Assembly: GCA_964575845.1 (NCBI GenBank)
Contig: CAZNSX010000008.1
Span: 124,001 to 188,000, forward strand
DNA from: CAZNSX01 sp964575845
Lineage (GTDB): Bacteria; UBA8248; CAZNSX01
Direction of reading: 5' to 3'
Length of the DNA stretch: 64,000 bases
This document shows positions 7,746 to 16,062 of this stretch, piece after piece; the first letter of the stretch is position 1, and each line of letters opens with the position of its first letter. The notes under the pieces are model-generated. The model saw only the letters and a program-made list of their open reading frames with translations, had not been told where the DNA came from and ran no database searches. The position numbers and the translations under genes are program-made.

Positions 7746-9167
7746 TCAAAAGGGGAGCTTCCGTCCCGGCAGGCGATTGAGAAGGGGAGCCAGCCGCCAG
7801 AGGGGAGAACGAACCCGAAGAAAAGAGAGAAGGCGCTGAAGCAAGGGCAGGAGGCTCCCTTGCGCCTGAGAGGAAAGAATTACCCGAGGGTGCCTCCGGG
7901 CAAAGGCATTAAGCCTCTCGGCCGCCCAGGCTCTGTCAAGCTCGGGAGAGAAGTAGAAGGTCGGCTCAAGGAGGTTTTCCCTCCCACGAAGAAGCCCTTG
8001 GCGCTCGGCTAGAGGAACGAGCCCTGTCCGCGGATAGATCCGAACTCCAAAGCTTATGAAGAATATGTTCGGGTCCCGGTGGTGGGCATCAATAAAGCGC
8101 AGGGTCTCTATTAAGCTCCCCTCATCCTCTCCGGGCCCTCCCATGAGAAAGACCCAAAGGGTGGGGAGCCCGGCCCTGATGGCCCCCTGGGCTACCCTGC
8201 TTATCGCCTCTCCATCGAAGCCCTTGCGGTAACATGCGAGCACCTGCGGCGAGGCACTCTCAAGGGTAATGGTGAGACTCCCGAAGCCGGCCTCGGCCAT
8301 GGCCTCAAAAAGGCCCTCCGCATAAGCGGCCGGGTTTATGCCCGTGCTGCTGAAGCGAAGGGGGAAGTTCCTTTTTGCCAGCTCCTGGCAGAGGGAGAAG
8401 GCGTGCTCGGGAGGGTGGTTGAAGGTGGCATCCGTAAACTCTATCTCCCCTGCCCCTTGACTCACTAGCTCCGCCGCCTCATCCGCGACCGCCTGGGGGC
8501 TCCTCAGGCGGTAGCCCGGCCCCTCAAGGCTCCCGTAAGTGCAGTAGATGCACTCAAAGGCGCATCCGCGCTTTGTCTGAAGGGGAACGGAAGCCCCCCA
8601 GCGGATGTAGCGCCCGAGGTCAAGCCATCGCCCGGGGCATGGGTGAAGCATGTCTTCCACCTTAAAGGCCCACGTCTGGGGGTTCTGCTTCACTTCCTCG
8701 CCATTCCTCATGATGAGCCCCGGCACCTCCATGAGCTCCCTTTCCCCGGAGAGGGCCTCGAGCAGAAGGGCGGCCGAAAGCTCCCCGTCGCCAAAGACCC
8801 CGTAGTCCACCTCAAGGAAGCGAAAAGCTTCATCAAGACCCACCCCCAGGGCTCCGCCGCCGGCCACTATGGGAACATCGGTAATAGAATGGAGGTACCT
8901 TACCACCTCCCTGACCTCCGGGAGGTAGAAGCGAGTGCTCAGAGCATCACAGTTGTCGAGGTTACGCACTCCCAGGCCCACCACCTCAGGGCGCAACCGC
9001 CCGATGGCCCGAGAGAGAGCTCTCTCCACATTCTTCTCAAAGCAGAGGTCAACCAGTTGCACCTCATGGCCCAGAGCCGAAATGTGCGTTGCCACCGAAC
9101 AGAGGCCTATGGGGACGGCCGGGTAAGGGGTGAGCTGCCGGTTGGTATTGACGAGGAGAACCCGCAC
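7746..9167 (-). CDS. B12-binding radical SAM protein
   Basis: About 473 residues from the GTG at 9167. The N-terminus is a cobalamin-binding Rossmann domain (RVLLVNTNRQ, then PIGLCSVATHI and VVGLGVRN, GVFGDGE). The radical SAM core follows with the cluster motif in RGCAFECIYCTYGS (CxxxCxxC). B12 radical SAM enzymes methylate unactivated carbons or rearrange carbon skeletons in antibiotic, lipid and cofactor synthesis. The frame extends upstream to 9293 but that would overlap the ketosynthase; at 9167 a GAGGGG ribosome-binding site overlaps the ketosynthase TGA. It lies 13 bases downstream of that ketosynthase on the same strand, so the two probably form one operon for a lipid or polyketide-like product (inference). 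Confidence 0.87.
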   Translation of the reverse strand: MRVLLVNTNRQLTPYPAVPIGLCSVATHISALGHEVQLVDLCFEKNVERALSRAIGRLRPEVVGLGVRNLDNCDALSTRFYLPEVREVVRYLHSITDVPIVAGGGALGVGLDEAFRFLEVDYGVFGDGELSAALLLEALSGERELMEVPGLIMRNGEEVKQNPQTWAFKVEDMLHPCPGRWLDLGRYIRWGASVPLQTKRGCAFECIYCTYGSLEGPGYRLRSPQAVADEAAELVSQGAGEIEFTDATFNHPPEHAFSLCQELAKRNFPLRFSSTGINPAAYAEGLFEAMAEAGFGSLTITLESASPQVLACYRKGFDGEAISRVAQGAIRAGLPTLWVFLMGGPGEDEGSLIETLRFIDAHHRDPNIFFISFGVRIYPRTGLVPLAERQGLLRGRENLLEPTFYFSPELDRAWAAERLNAFARRHPRVILSSQAQGSLLPLLQRLLSFLRVRSPLWRLAPLLNRLPGRKLPF

Positions 9168-9180
9168 GCGCCTCGTCCCC

Positions 9181-10492
9181 TCAGGAGAGGCCTTCGGGAG
9201 CGGAAAGAACCAGGGCGGCGTTCTTGGACCCGAATGAGAGACAATTGCAGAGCGCGTGGCGGATCTTCTTTCCCCTCCCCTCATTGGGAACATAGTCGAG
9301 GTCGCACTCCGGGTCTGGGTTCTCCAGGTTTATGGTGGGCGGGATGAAACCTTCCCTCATGGCGAGAGCCGTGGCCGCCACGCCCGCCGCGCCGCAGGCC
9401 CCCTGCGGGTGGCCTATCATGGACTTGGTGGCGCTCGTCGAGAGGCGATAGGCGTGCTGGCCAAAGGCAAGCTTCAGTGCATTGGTCTCGGTGAGGTCGT
9501 TGAGGGGGGTGCTGGTCCCGTGGAGGTTAACATAATCGATCTTGTCCGGAGCGAGGCCCGAGTCGGAGAGGGCCGAGAGGATCGCCCGAGAGGGCCGAGA
9601 GGATCGCCCGGGAGGGCCCCATCCCATCGGGAGTGGTGCGCACCCGGTGGTAGTTATCGCAGGAGGCACCGTAACCCAGGACCTCGGCATATATGCGTGC
9701 CCCCCGGAAGCGCGCTCTCTCCAGGTCCTCAAGCACAATCAGCCACGCCCCCTCGCCGAGCACGAAGCCCTGACGGTCGATGCTAAAGGGCCGTGAGGCT
9801 CTCGGTGGGTCATGGTTAAAGCCTGTGGGGACAACCTGCATGTTGCAGAAGCCCGTCATGAGGCCGTGAGTGATACAGGCATCGAGGCCACCCGTGAGCA
9901 CGACCTCGGCCTTGCCCCAGCGGATGAGGAAGAAGGCATAGCCTATGGCATCGGTGGCGCTCGTGCAGCCGGTGGAGATCACGTGACTCATGCCCCGGGC
10001 GTCCAGCGCGAGGGAGAGCTCGCTTGAGACCATCCCCACAAAGGAGGACGAAATGCCGAAGGGACTCGGGCGCTTGGGTCCCCGGCGGAAATAGAGCTCA
10101 TACTGCCTTTCGGTGAATTCCACCCCGCCCCCTCCACTGCCCACGATGACATGGAGTTCCTCCCGCTCCTTTTCAGAGAGAGCCTTAGGCTCCAGCCCCG
10201 CATCCCGCATGGCCTCCAGCGCCGCCGCAATCCCCATAGGGGCAATGCGGGCCACTCTTCTCAGCTCCTTGGGTTCCATGTAGAGGGAGGGGTCAAAACT
10301 CCGCGCTTCGGCCGCTATCTGACAGGGTAGGTCTGAGGGGTCGAAGAGGGTTATCCTGCCCACCCCGCTCCTTCCCTCCCTGAGCCCTCGCCAGAAGGCT
10401 TCGACTCCCACTCCAAGGGGGCTCACCACGCCTAGCCCTGTGATGACGACACGACGGCTGGAGACAGCAGGGGTGGATGATGGGAAGGACAC
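9181..10492 (-). pseudogene. Beta-ketoacyl-ACP synthase (FabF-type), frame broken by a 22-bp tandem duplication
   Basis: The first part (GTG at 10492, RVVITGLGVVSPLG) contains the active-site Cys in STGCTSATDAIGY and continues to PDGMGPSRAILSAL. The rest (DSGLAPDKIDYVNLHGTSTPLND ... SMIGHPQGACGAAG), with both catalytic His residues, is one frame away. The break coincides with a perfect 22-bp tandem duplication at 9567-9610; deleting one copy gives a continuous 429-residue KAS II-like enzyme. As written, the product would lack both His residues and be inactive. It could be a recent mutation or an assembly error. The enzyme would condense malonyl-ACP with an acyl-ACP. No ACP gene is adjacent, and it precedes a B12 radical SAM gene, so a specialised lipid pathway is possible. 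Confidence 0.85.
9567..9610. repeat. Perfect 22-bp tandem duplication inside the ketosynthase gene
   Basis: Copy 1 is 9567-9588 and copy 2 is 9589-9610, identical in all 22 bases. Because 22 is not a multiple of three, it shifts the frame by one between the Cys and the two His catalytic motifs. Confidence 0.95.
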
Positions 10493-10827
10493 TATCTCTC
10501 CCGCACCTACGGGCTTCTTTTGAAGAAATTTGGTTAAGAGCCGCTTATTCCCGAGCCCTTGGCTCCAGCCCGAGCCTAAAGAAAAAGCCAAGGACTCCCG
10601 TGCGCACTGGGCACGGACCGGGGCTCAGGCAATAGGTTCAAGTCCCCTAAAGGGAAAAATTTGCTCTATGCCATATTATAAACTGAATAGTTCCGTTTAC
10701 GATCCGGCGGCGAGGCAGAAAAGAGGGGGAGGCTCCCTTCCTTCCCTCGGAGCCTAAACTACTGAGGATCGGCTGAGAGATGAGAGCTGATCAGCTTGGC
10801 AAGCTCGTTCCGGACGTTTCGGGAAAC
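10493..10827. other. Intergenic region between acr3 and the ketosynthase, with a reverse-strand -10 box
   Basis: On the reverse strand there is a perfect TATAAT at 10675-10680, suitably placed to transcribe the ketosynthase, but no good -35 at 17 bases. A GGTTCAAGTCC stretch near 10636 resembles a tRNA T-arm, yet no cloverleaf or acceptor stem can be built around it. No clear terminator for acr3 is seen. Confidence 0.35.
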
Positions 10828-11961
10828 CTAGAGCTTCTCTTTTCTTGAGCCCCCCGCCGCCTCAGCTCCCAAGGAGACCATAAACGCCGCTTCCTCACTC
10901 CTGAACCAGTGGCGGGTCCGCTTGCAAAAGGCGACCAGCATGAGCATCACGGGGACTTCGATTAACACACCCACCACCGTGGCCAGGGCCGCGCCGGAGG
11001 CCAGGCCGAAGAGCATCACCGCTGTTGCAATGGCCACCTCGAAGTGATTGCTGGCGCCGATCATGGCCGAAGGCGCTGCATCCTCGTAGGTGAAGCGGAG
11101 CAGTTTCGCCAGGCCATAGCCGATGGCGAAAATCAGGCAGGTCTGGATGAACAGGGGAATGCCTATGAAAAGAACATGGAGCGGATTGGTCAGAAGGATC
11201 TCACCCTTCAGAGAAAAGAGAACCACTAGCGTCACAAGCAGGGCCACTATGGAGATGGTGGATAGATAGGGGAGAAAACGGATCTTGAACCACTGCTCGC
11301 CCCTGTTTTTAAGAATCCACTTCCGCGAGTGATAGCCCGCCAAAAGGGGGAGCCCCACATAGATACAGACCGATAGGATGATGGTCAGCCACGGGACGGG
11401 CATGCTGTTTTCACGGAGAAGCCAACCACCCAGAGGGGCGTAGAGAAAAAGCATGGTGAGGGAGTTTATCGCCGTCATCACAAGCGTATGTGCGTCATTC
11501 CCTCGGGCCAGAAAGCCCCATACCAGGACCATTGCGGTGCAAGGTGCAATCCCCAGCAGGATGGCCCCGGAGATGTAAGAACGCCAGAGTGGAACCACCT
11601 CCCCCCTGACCACTTCCGTTCCCGTGATAAAGGGCTCAAACACATAGCCCAGGAAAAAGGTGGCGATGAAGAACATGGTAAATGGCTTGATCGCCCAGTT
11701 GATAAACAGGGTGAGCCCAACCGGCTTCGGGGTCTTTCCCGCGCGGATGACATTGGCAAAGTCGATCTTAACCATGATGGGGTAGATCATAAAAAAGAGG
11801 CAAATCGCGATGGGAATGGACACTTGGGCATAAGAAAACCGGTCCAGGGTCGAGGCCAACTGCGGGAACGTCTTACCGAGAAGTATCCCGACAATGATAC
11901 AGAGTCCCACCCACACGGTCAGATATTTCTCAAAAACGCTCATTTCCCGCTCCTGGGCCAT
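10828..11961 (-). CDS. acr3: Arsenite efflux transporter ACR3
   Basis: A 377-residue membrane protein with about ten hydrophobic helices, beginning with YLTVWVGLCIIVGILLG. The family signature Cys lies in GIAPCTAMVLVW, and SNHFEVAIATAVMLFG is the second conserved helix. ACR3 proteins export arsenite (and sometimes antimonite) across the inner membrane using the proton motive force. The ATG at 11961 has AAGGAG seven bases upstream. It lies 128 bases downstream of arsR on the same strand, so it is part of the ars operon and should be induced when ArsR releases DNA. No arsenate reductase (arsC) or arsA is present here. Sometimes also named arsB in annotations, though it is a different family from ArsB. 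Confidence 0.93.
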   Translation of the reverse strand: MAQEREMSVFEKYLTVWVGLCIIVGILLGKTFPQLASTLDRFSYAQVSIPIAICLFFMIYPIMVKIDFANVIRAGKTPKPVGLTLFINWAIKPFTMFFIATFFLGYVFEPFITGTEVVRGEVVPLWRSYISGAILLGIAPCTAMVLVWGFLARGNDAHTLVMTAINSLTMLFLYAPLGGWLLRENSMPVPWLTIILSVCIYVGLPLLAGYHSRKWILKNRGEQWFKIRFLPYLSTISIVALLVTLVVLFSLKGEILLTNPLHVLFIGIPLFIQTCLIFAIGYGLAKLLRFTYEDAAPSAMIGASNHFEVAIATAVMLFGLASGAALATVVGVLIEVPVMLMLVAFCKRTRHWFRSEEAAFMVSLGAEAAGGSRKEKL

Positions 11962-12089
11962 TCCAGACTCCTTTTTCAGGATTTAGAGGAATTCAACCGT
12001 CGGCCCTTCCCGTGGAGGGACCATTCGAGTGAGAGGCGAATCCAACCTTCTATCCGCATAGACTGATTAAAGCTTCACAAAAAAATTTC

Positions 12090-12437
12090 TCAGACACAGC
12101 GATTCTTATCTCTCATCAAGGCCTTGAGCCTTTTTCGGTCCTCCCGGAGGAGGGGGAACTCCTTGAAGCAGTTTCTCAGGCACTCTATCTGAGAGGCGTG
12201 GACCCGGCCCTTGGGTTCGGTGAGGGAGTAATACATCCAGACAGCCTCGCGCCGGTCCCTCACCAGGCCGGCGTTCCTGAGGTACGCCAGGTGCCGGGAG
12301 ACGGTCGATTGAGGCATCCCCAGGACTGCCGTCAGGTCGCACACGCAGAGCTCTCCCTGAGAGAGGAGATGAAGGAGCCTCAGGCGCGTCTCATCGGAAA
12401 GTGCCTTATAAATGGCGCTCAGTTCAGAGATAGTCAT
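12090..12437 (-). CDS. arsR: ArsR family arsenic-responsive repressor
   Basis: A 115-residue winged-helix regulator. ALSDETRLRLLHLLSQGELCVCDL carries the As(III)-binding CxC in helix 3, and MPQSTVSRHLAYLRNAGLV is the DNA-recognition helix followed by the wing (REAVWMYYSL). A further Cys lies in CLRNCFKE. The family represses its own operon and releases DNA on binding arsenite or antimonite. It is first in the arsR-acr3 operon and has a palindrome plus sigma70 promoter directly upstream, consistent with autorepression. Its length is normal for the family. Confidence 0.93.
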   Translation of the reverse strand: MTISELSAIYKALSDETRLRLLHLLSQGELCVCDLTAVLGMPQSTVSRHLAYLRNAGLVRDRREAVWMYYSLTEPKGRVHASQIECLRNCFKEFPLLREDRKRLKALMRDKNRCV

Positions 12438-12475
12438 CTCCAGAAACCCCGCGAGTTACCGGAAAAATCCGTAAT

Positions 12476-12525
12476 TTCGGATATCCGAATATATTAATAT
12501 ATACGCGACCCGCTCCACGTGTCAA
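12476..12525 (-). promoter_or_regulatory. arsR promoter and candidate ArsR operator
   Basis: On the reverse strand, TTGACA (12520-12525), an 18-bp spacer and TATATT (12496-12501) form a sigma70 promoter reading into arsR. Just downstream of the -10 is the perfect 14-bp palindrome TTCGGATATCCGAA (12476-12489), well placed to block transcription. ArsR operators are short AT-flanked palindromes in this position. A similar element lies before the neighbouring MFS gene. Confidence 0.72.
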
Positions 12526-12591
12526 GGGAAGGTTTGCGGCGCTCAGCCGCTCGAGGCGGCGGGAGCCCTGGCCCCCGTGAATGTCCTCCCT

Positions 12592-13872
12592 TCACCGTAC
12601 GCTCCGCACTTTGGCCGGGCTGCTCAAGAGCAGCGCCCCGAAGCTTAAGGCGATGGAGAACCCAACAGCGAGAAAGGCCAAGTGGTAACTCCCCCAGTGG
12701 TCAAAGATATAGCCCCCCAGCCAGGGGCCGACGGCTCCTCCGACACCGAAGCCTGTGAAAATCGCACCGCTAACGGCTCCGAAGTTGCGGCCCACGAAGA
12801 TGTCGGCAATGGCGGCCTGTGCCACTGGCCTGGCAATGCCCAGGCCCACCCCCAGAATCAGAAGATAGCCCCAGAGGATGAGCCCCTCATCAGGGCCAGA
12901 GAGCCTCATAAGGAGAGCCACCCCCAGGAGAGAAAGAATGACCCCCAGGCCGTAAGTCCGCTCGCGTCCCCAGCGGTCGGAAAGGAATGAGAGGGCATTT
13001 CCGCCAACCACCGCCACGCCCCATAGGGCCACGTAGGCGGCCGCCAGGAGTTCCCCGAAGCCCAGGTCCACGAGATTCGCCACCTGGTGTGCGGCCAGAA
13101 GCCGGTAGGTTACCCCGACCATGAAGAACATGGCCCAAAGACTCCAGAAGCGGCCCGTGACCACGGCCGAGCTAACGGTGAAGGTCCTATCCGCCCAGCT
13201 TCTATCCACAACGCGGAGCCCTCTCCTCATGGACGAAGAGGGGGAAGGAAGCAGGTGCTCATCGCTCACGGAACCCACCTCCTCCGGCCTGGCCCTAACG
13301 TAGAGGGCTGTGAGGGGGAGGACAACACCCACAATGACCCCGGCCGAGAGCACATAGGCCAGGCGCCAGCCCAGGGCATCGATCGCCCACTGGACCGGAA
13401 CGGCCACCACTGAGCGCAGACCGATAGAGGACATCATGACGCCGAAGGCCAGCCCCCGGCGCCTAACGAACCAGTTGGGCAGGATTGCGGTGAAGGGAAT
13501 GAAGGTGAGGTGAATGAAGCCAAGGCTCATGAAAATGTAGGCAGCGTATAGGTGCCAGGGGGAGCTTATCTGACTCGCCCCGATGAGGCCAACCGCCATA
13601 ACCAAGGCGGCGGCTGGCATGAGACGGCGGGGGCCCAGCCTGTCGGTTAGCCATCCGGCCAGGGGGGATAGCGGGGCCTGGAACAGGTTCCCCGCGGAGA
13701 AGGCCCCCGCCGTTAGCTGGCGCGACCAGCCGAACTCTTTCAGGATAGCCACAAAGAAGACGGCGAAGGCATCCCTTATCCCCACGCTCAGCACCATGGT
13801 GAGAAAAGCAATCGCCAGCACGACCCAACCGTACCAAAGGCCTCTGGGGCCGCGACCGCAAGCAGCCATCAC
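12592..13872 (-). CDS. MFS transporter (OFA/monocarboxylate-like)
   Basis: A 426-residue, twelve-helix major facilitator. The start (GLWYGWVVLAIAFLTMVLSVG) and the loop-2 signature LAGWLTDRLGPRRLM fit the oxalate/formate antiporter-like and monocarboxylate-like branch; a second half begins WSLWAMFFMVGVTYRLLAAHQ, with LSDRWGRERTYG as the matching loop. Such proteins move small organic anions, and the substrate here is unknown. It lies upstream of arsR on the same strand, separated by the ars promoter, and has its own inverted repeat 26 bases before the ATG that resembles the ars operator. An arsenic-related role is therefore possible but unproven; it does not look like ArsJ. Confidence 0.85.
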   Translation of the reverse strand: MMAACGRGPRGLWYGWVVLAIAFLTMVLSVGIRDAFAVFFVAILKEFGWSRQLTAGAFSAGNLFQAPLSPLAGWLTDRLGPRRLMPAAALVMAVGLIGASQISSPWHLYAAYIFMSLGFIHLTFIPFTAILPNWFVRRRGLAFGVMMSSIGLRSVVAVPVQWAIDALGWRLAYVLSAGVIVGVVLPLTALYVRARPEEVGSVSDEHLLPSPSSSMRRGLRVVDRSWADRTFTVSSAVVTGRFWSLWAMFFMVGVTYRLLAAHQVANLVDLGFGELLAAAYVALWGVAVVGGNALSFLSDRWGRERTYGLGVILSLLGVALLMRLSGPDEGLILWGYLLILGVGLGIARPVAQAAIADIFVGRNFGAVSGAIFTGFGVGGAVGPWLGGYIFDHWGSYHLAFLAVGFSIALSFGALLLSSPAKVRSVR

Positions 13873-13897
13873 TCTTCCTCCCCGCTCACCAGAACTC

Positions 13898-13914
13898 AGA
13901 TATTCGGGATATCT
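13898..13914 (-). promoter_or_regulatory. Inverted repeat upstream of the MFS gene, similar to the ars operator
   Basis: Arms AGATAT (13898-13903) and ATATCT (13909-13914) flank TCGGG, 26 bases before the MFS start codon. The core ATATTCGGGATATC matches ATATTCGGATATC of the arsR site apart from one extra G. It is a candidate operator; no clear -35/-10 pair is visible next to it. Confidence 0.45.
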
Positions 13915-13950
13915 TAGGGAACAGTGGCTAATCCGGCAATAGAGCCCCTC

Positions 13951-14278
13951 TCAGCCCCCGCCGGAGATTCTTATAACCGCTCCCGTTATGGGCTCGGCCT
14001 CCGGAGAGGCGAGAAAGCCGAGCGTCTTTGCCAGCCCTTTTGGAGAAACCCACTTCGAGGGGTCGGCCTTGGGGAAGGCCTTCGGCCTGGCCTCGGTTGC
14101 CATCATGCTGAGGAAAATCACATTGACCTGAAGGGGGGGATAGCCTGTGTTTCCTCGGGCGGGGCTTGGCTCAGGGCAAAGGTCCCCGCCTTGGAGGTGG
14201 CGTGTGCGCCTTTCCACCGTGGACCTAAGGGGTGCCCGAAGCGCCCGTTATGATGGCCACCCTGTCCTCAAGCACCAT
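13951..14278 (-). pseudogene. Short-chain dehydrogenase (SDR) remnant
   Basis: Three SDR pieces lie in order on the reverse strand. From 14278, MVLEDRVAIITGASG is the N-terminal nucleotide-binding strand, followed by a stop two codons later. Then, in a different frame, GAHATSKAGTFALSQA corresponds to the YxxxK active-site helix with His in place of Tyr. After another frame change come VNVIFLSMMATEA and the C-terminus LGFLASPEAEPITGAVIRISGGG. The whole is about 330 bp against roughly 750 for an intact SDR, so a large internal deletion and at least two frame changes have occurred. It can no longer encode an oxidoreductase. The original substrate is unknown. Confidence 0.85.
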
Positions 14279-14399
14279 AATTAGAGTTATTCACCCGTGA
14301 GAGAAAGACCTGCTCCTAAGGATGAATCAGGGGTCTTCTTAGCAAAGAGAGGAGAACCCGTCAACTGAAGAATGGAAATAGGCAGGGGAGCACGGAGGC

Positions 14400-14837
14400 T
14401 CAGGCGCTGGTGAGCCTCTGAATCTTTCTCAGAAGGATGGGGTAGTCGATGGGGTCCACCACGAAATCACGGGCACCCAGCCGCAGGCAGTGTATTATAT
14501 CTTGCTTGGAATGGGTTGAGGAGAGAATTATGACTGGAGGCGGCAGGGACATGTTGCACTTGACTAACTGGAGCACGGTGAAGCCGTCCATCTCGGGCAT
14601 TTCCAGCTCCACGATAGCCAAGTTCACGGTTTTTTCTTGTAGCTCCCGGAGGCCCTGCCTAGCGTCAGCGGCCCAGATCACAGAGAAACCTTCGGCCGAG
14701 AGGCACCCCTTTAGGTGCCTTGCGGCTCGCCCCGGGCCGATGACGAGGATATTGGCAGTCTCCCAGCCCTCCCCCTCCCTCATTATGGGCGGAGGCACAC
14801 CAGGACGTCCCGATTCTACGCTTTCCGCGAAGCTCAC
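14400..14837 (-). CDS. Degenerate receiver-domain (CheY-like) protein
   Basis: A 145-residue protein with a response-regulator receiver fold from about residue 28: ILVIGPG (strand 1), VNLAIVELEMPEMDGF (strand 3), PVIILSS (strand 4) and GARDFVVDPID (strand 5). The usual phosphorylation residues are absent: the acidic pair after strand 1 is Gly34-Pro35, the acceptor Asp is Glu77, and the conserved Lys is Asp128. It is therefore probably not phosphorylated in the normal way and may bind partners constitutively. No output domain or histidine kinase is nearby. The GTG at 14837 gives this length; an ATG at 14783 is an alternative start that leaves the domain intact. It stands alone, divergent from the nuo promoter. 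Confidence 0.8.
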   Translation of the reverse strand: MSFAESVESGRPGVPPPIMREGEGWETANILVIGPGRAARHLKGCLSAEGFSVIWAADARQGLRELQEKTVNLAIVELEMPEMDGFTVLQLVKCNMSLPPPVIILSSTHSKQDIIHCLRLGARDFVVDPIDYPILLRKIQRLTSA

Positions 14838-15185
14838 TGGCGGAGTTCCCCTTACCAGCAGAAGGTGCAGATAAGCCGTTCGTTCATCTCACCTCTCCGA
14901 ATCTTTACAGATAGTCTTCAATTTATATACTTTTCGACATTCTATGGGCGGAGCTTAAGGGTTTTTATTATGCTTTCGCCTAGAGGTGGACCTCCTGGAC
15001 GGTGTCGCCATAAACACCGGCGAGAGGAAGTTCAAAATTTATTGACACATAAGAACGGAAAGGCTATAGTGCGTCCTTGAAGAATTTGCCTTTAATCTGG
15101 CTCCTTTTGAGGGCTATGTTTACTTGCCTTTGAAGAGGCTAGTGCTGGTCAGGATAGTTTTTCTCCTCTGGATTCGGGCATCTTA
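14838..15185 (+). promoter_or_regulatory. Intergenic region with the sigma70 promoter of nuo cluster 1
   Basis: This 348-base gene-free stretch contains a near-consensus promoter: TTGACA at 15042-15047, a 17-bp spacer and TATAGT at 15065-15070. Transcription would start near 15077, leaving a leader of about 110 bases before nuoA. The left part is AT-rich and probably holds the reverse-strand promoter of the receiver gene, but no clear box pair is visible. Confidence 0.75.
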
Positions 15186-15542
15186 ATGCTTAGAGACTAT
15201 CTGCCCATTGTGGTCCTCTTCATCCTAGCCCTTGCCTTTGCCATCGGCACTGTAATCATCTCCTATCTTGTGGGGACCCGGAAACCTACCCTTGAGAAGA
15301 TAACCCCCTATGAGTGCGGCATCGAGCCTAGAACGCCCGCACGCGTGCGCCTCTCCATCAAATTTTTCCTGATTGCCATGTTGTTTATCGTCTTCGACAT
15401 CGAGGCGATCTTCATCTTTCCGTGGGCGGTGGTTTTCCGGGAGCTCAAGCTATACGGCTTCATCGAGATGCTCATCTTCATCCTGATTTTGGCGGTGAGC
15501 CTCGCCTACGCCTGGAAGAGGGGGGCACTGGAATGGGACTAG
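15186..15542 (+). CDS. nuoA: NADH-quinone oxidoreductase subunit A (cluster 1)
   Basis: A 118-residue membrane subunit with three helices. The long cytoplasmic loop carries KITPYECGIEP, and helix 2 the acidic FDIEAIFIFPWAV, both typical of NuoA, which sits beside the quinone cavity at the junction of the membrane and peripheral arms. It is the first gene of a complete fourteen-gene nuo operon, about 110 bases behind a strong sigma70 promoter, and its last ten bases overlap the start of nuoB. The length is normal. A diverged paralogue opens the second cluster at 29685. Confidence 0.95.
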   Translation: MLRDYLPIVVLFILALAFAIGTVIISYLVGTRKPTLEKITPYECGIEPRTPARVRLSIKFFLIAMLFIVFDIEAIFIFPWAVVFRELKLYGFIEMLIFILILAVSLAYAWKRGALEWD

Positions 15543-16012
15543 AGACCCTCTTCGGCGAGTGCTTCATGACCACCCGCCTCGATACCGTGGTCAACTGGGC
15601 TCGCAAGAACTCTCTCTGGCCTGCCCTGTTCGGGCTGGCCTGCTGTGCCATAGAGATGATGTGCATGGCGGCCTCGCGCTACGACATCGCCCGCTTCGGT
15701 GCCGAAGTCTTCAGGGCCTCCCCCCGGCAGGCGGACCTCATGATTGTGGCCGGCCGCGTCTCCTGGAAGATGGCCCCGGTCCTGCGCAAGATCTACGACC
15801 AGATGCCAGAGCCCAAATGGGTCATCTCCATGGGAGCATGCGCCTCCACGGGCGGGGTGTTCAATAACTACGCCGTGGTCCAGGGAGTCGACACCATCTT
15901 GCCTGTAGACATCTATGTGCCAGGGTGTCCCCCCAGGCCCGAGACCCTCATCGAGAGCATCATGAAGCTCCAGGAGAAGATAGAGCGCGAGTCCGTTTTG
16001 GATCGCGCCTAG
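15533..16012 (+). CDS. nuoB: NADH-quinone oxidoreductase subunit B (cluster 1)
   Basis: A 159-residue subunit starting at ATG 15533 inside the end of nuoA; longer in-frame extensions to 15422 overlap nuoA and are not credible. It holds the ligands of cluster N2, the last iron-sulfur centre before quinone: the Cys pair in LACCAIEM, GACASTGG and VPGCPPRPE. The first 12 residues are short, as in other bacterial NuoB. It is translationally coupled to nuoA. All four N2 cysteines are intact, so it should be functional. Confidence 0.95.
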   Translation: MGLETLFGECFMTTRLDTVVNWARKNSLWPALFGLACCAIEMMCMAASRYDIARFGAEVFRASPRQADLMIVAGRVSWKMAPVLRKIYDQMPEPKWVISMGACASTGGVFNNYAVVQGVDTILPVDIYVPGCPPRPETLIESIMKLQEKIERESVLDRA

Positions 16013-16062
16013 GGCGAGATGGCCCCGCTAGCTCAGTGGCCTGCTCCCTGAAAAGGAAAAGC

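Noticed and set aside
10630..10660. tRNA T-arm-like GGTTCAAGTCC upstream of the ketosynthase
   Set aside because: No cloverleaf can be drawn and no matching D-arm or acceptor stem lies at the right distance.
16023..16058. tRNA-like 5' region (CTAGCTCAGTGGC) between nuoB and nuoC
   Set aside because: Only a D-arm-like stretch is present in a 50-base gap; there is no anticodon arm, T-arm or acceptor pairing.
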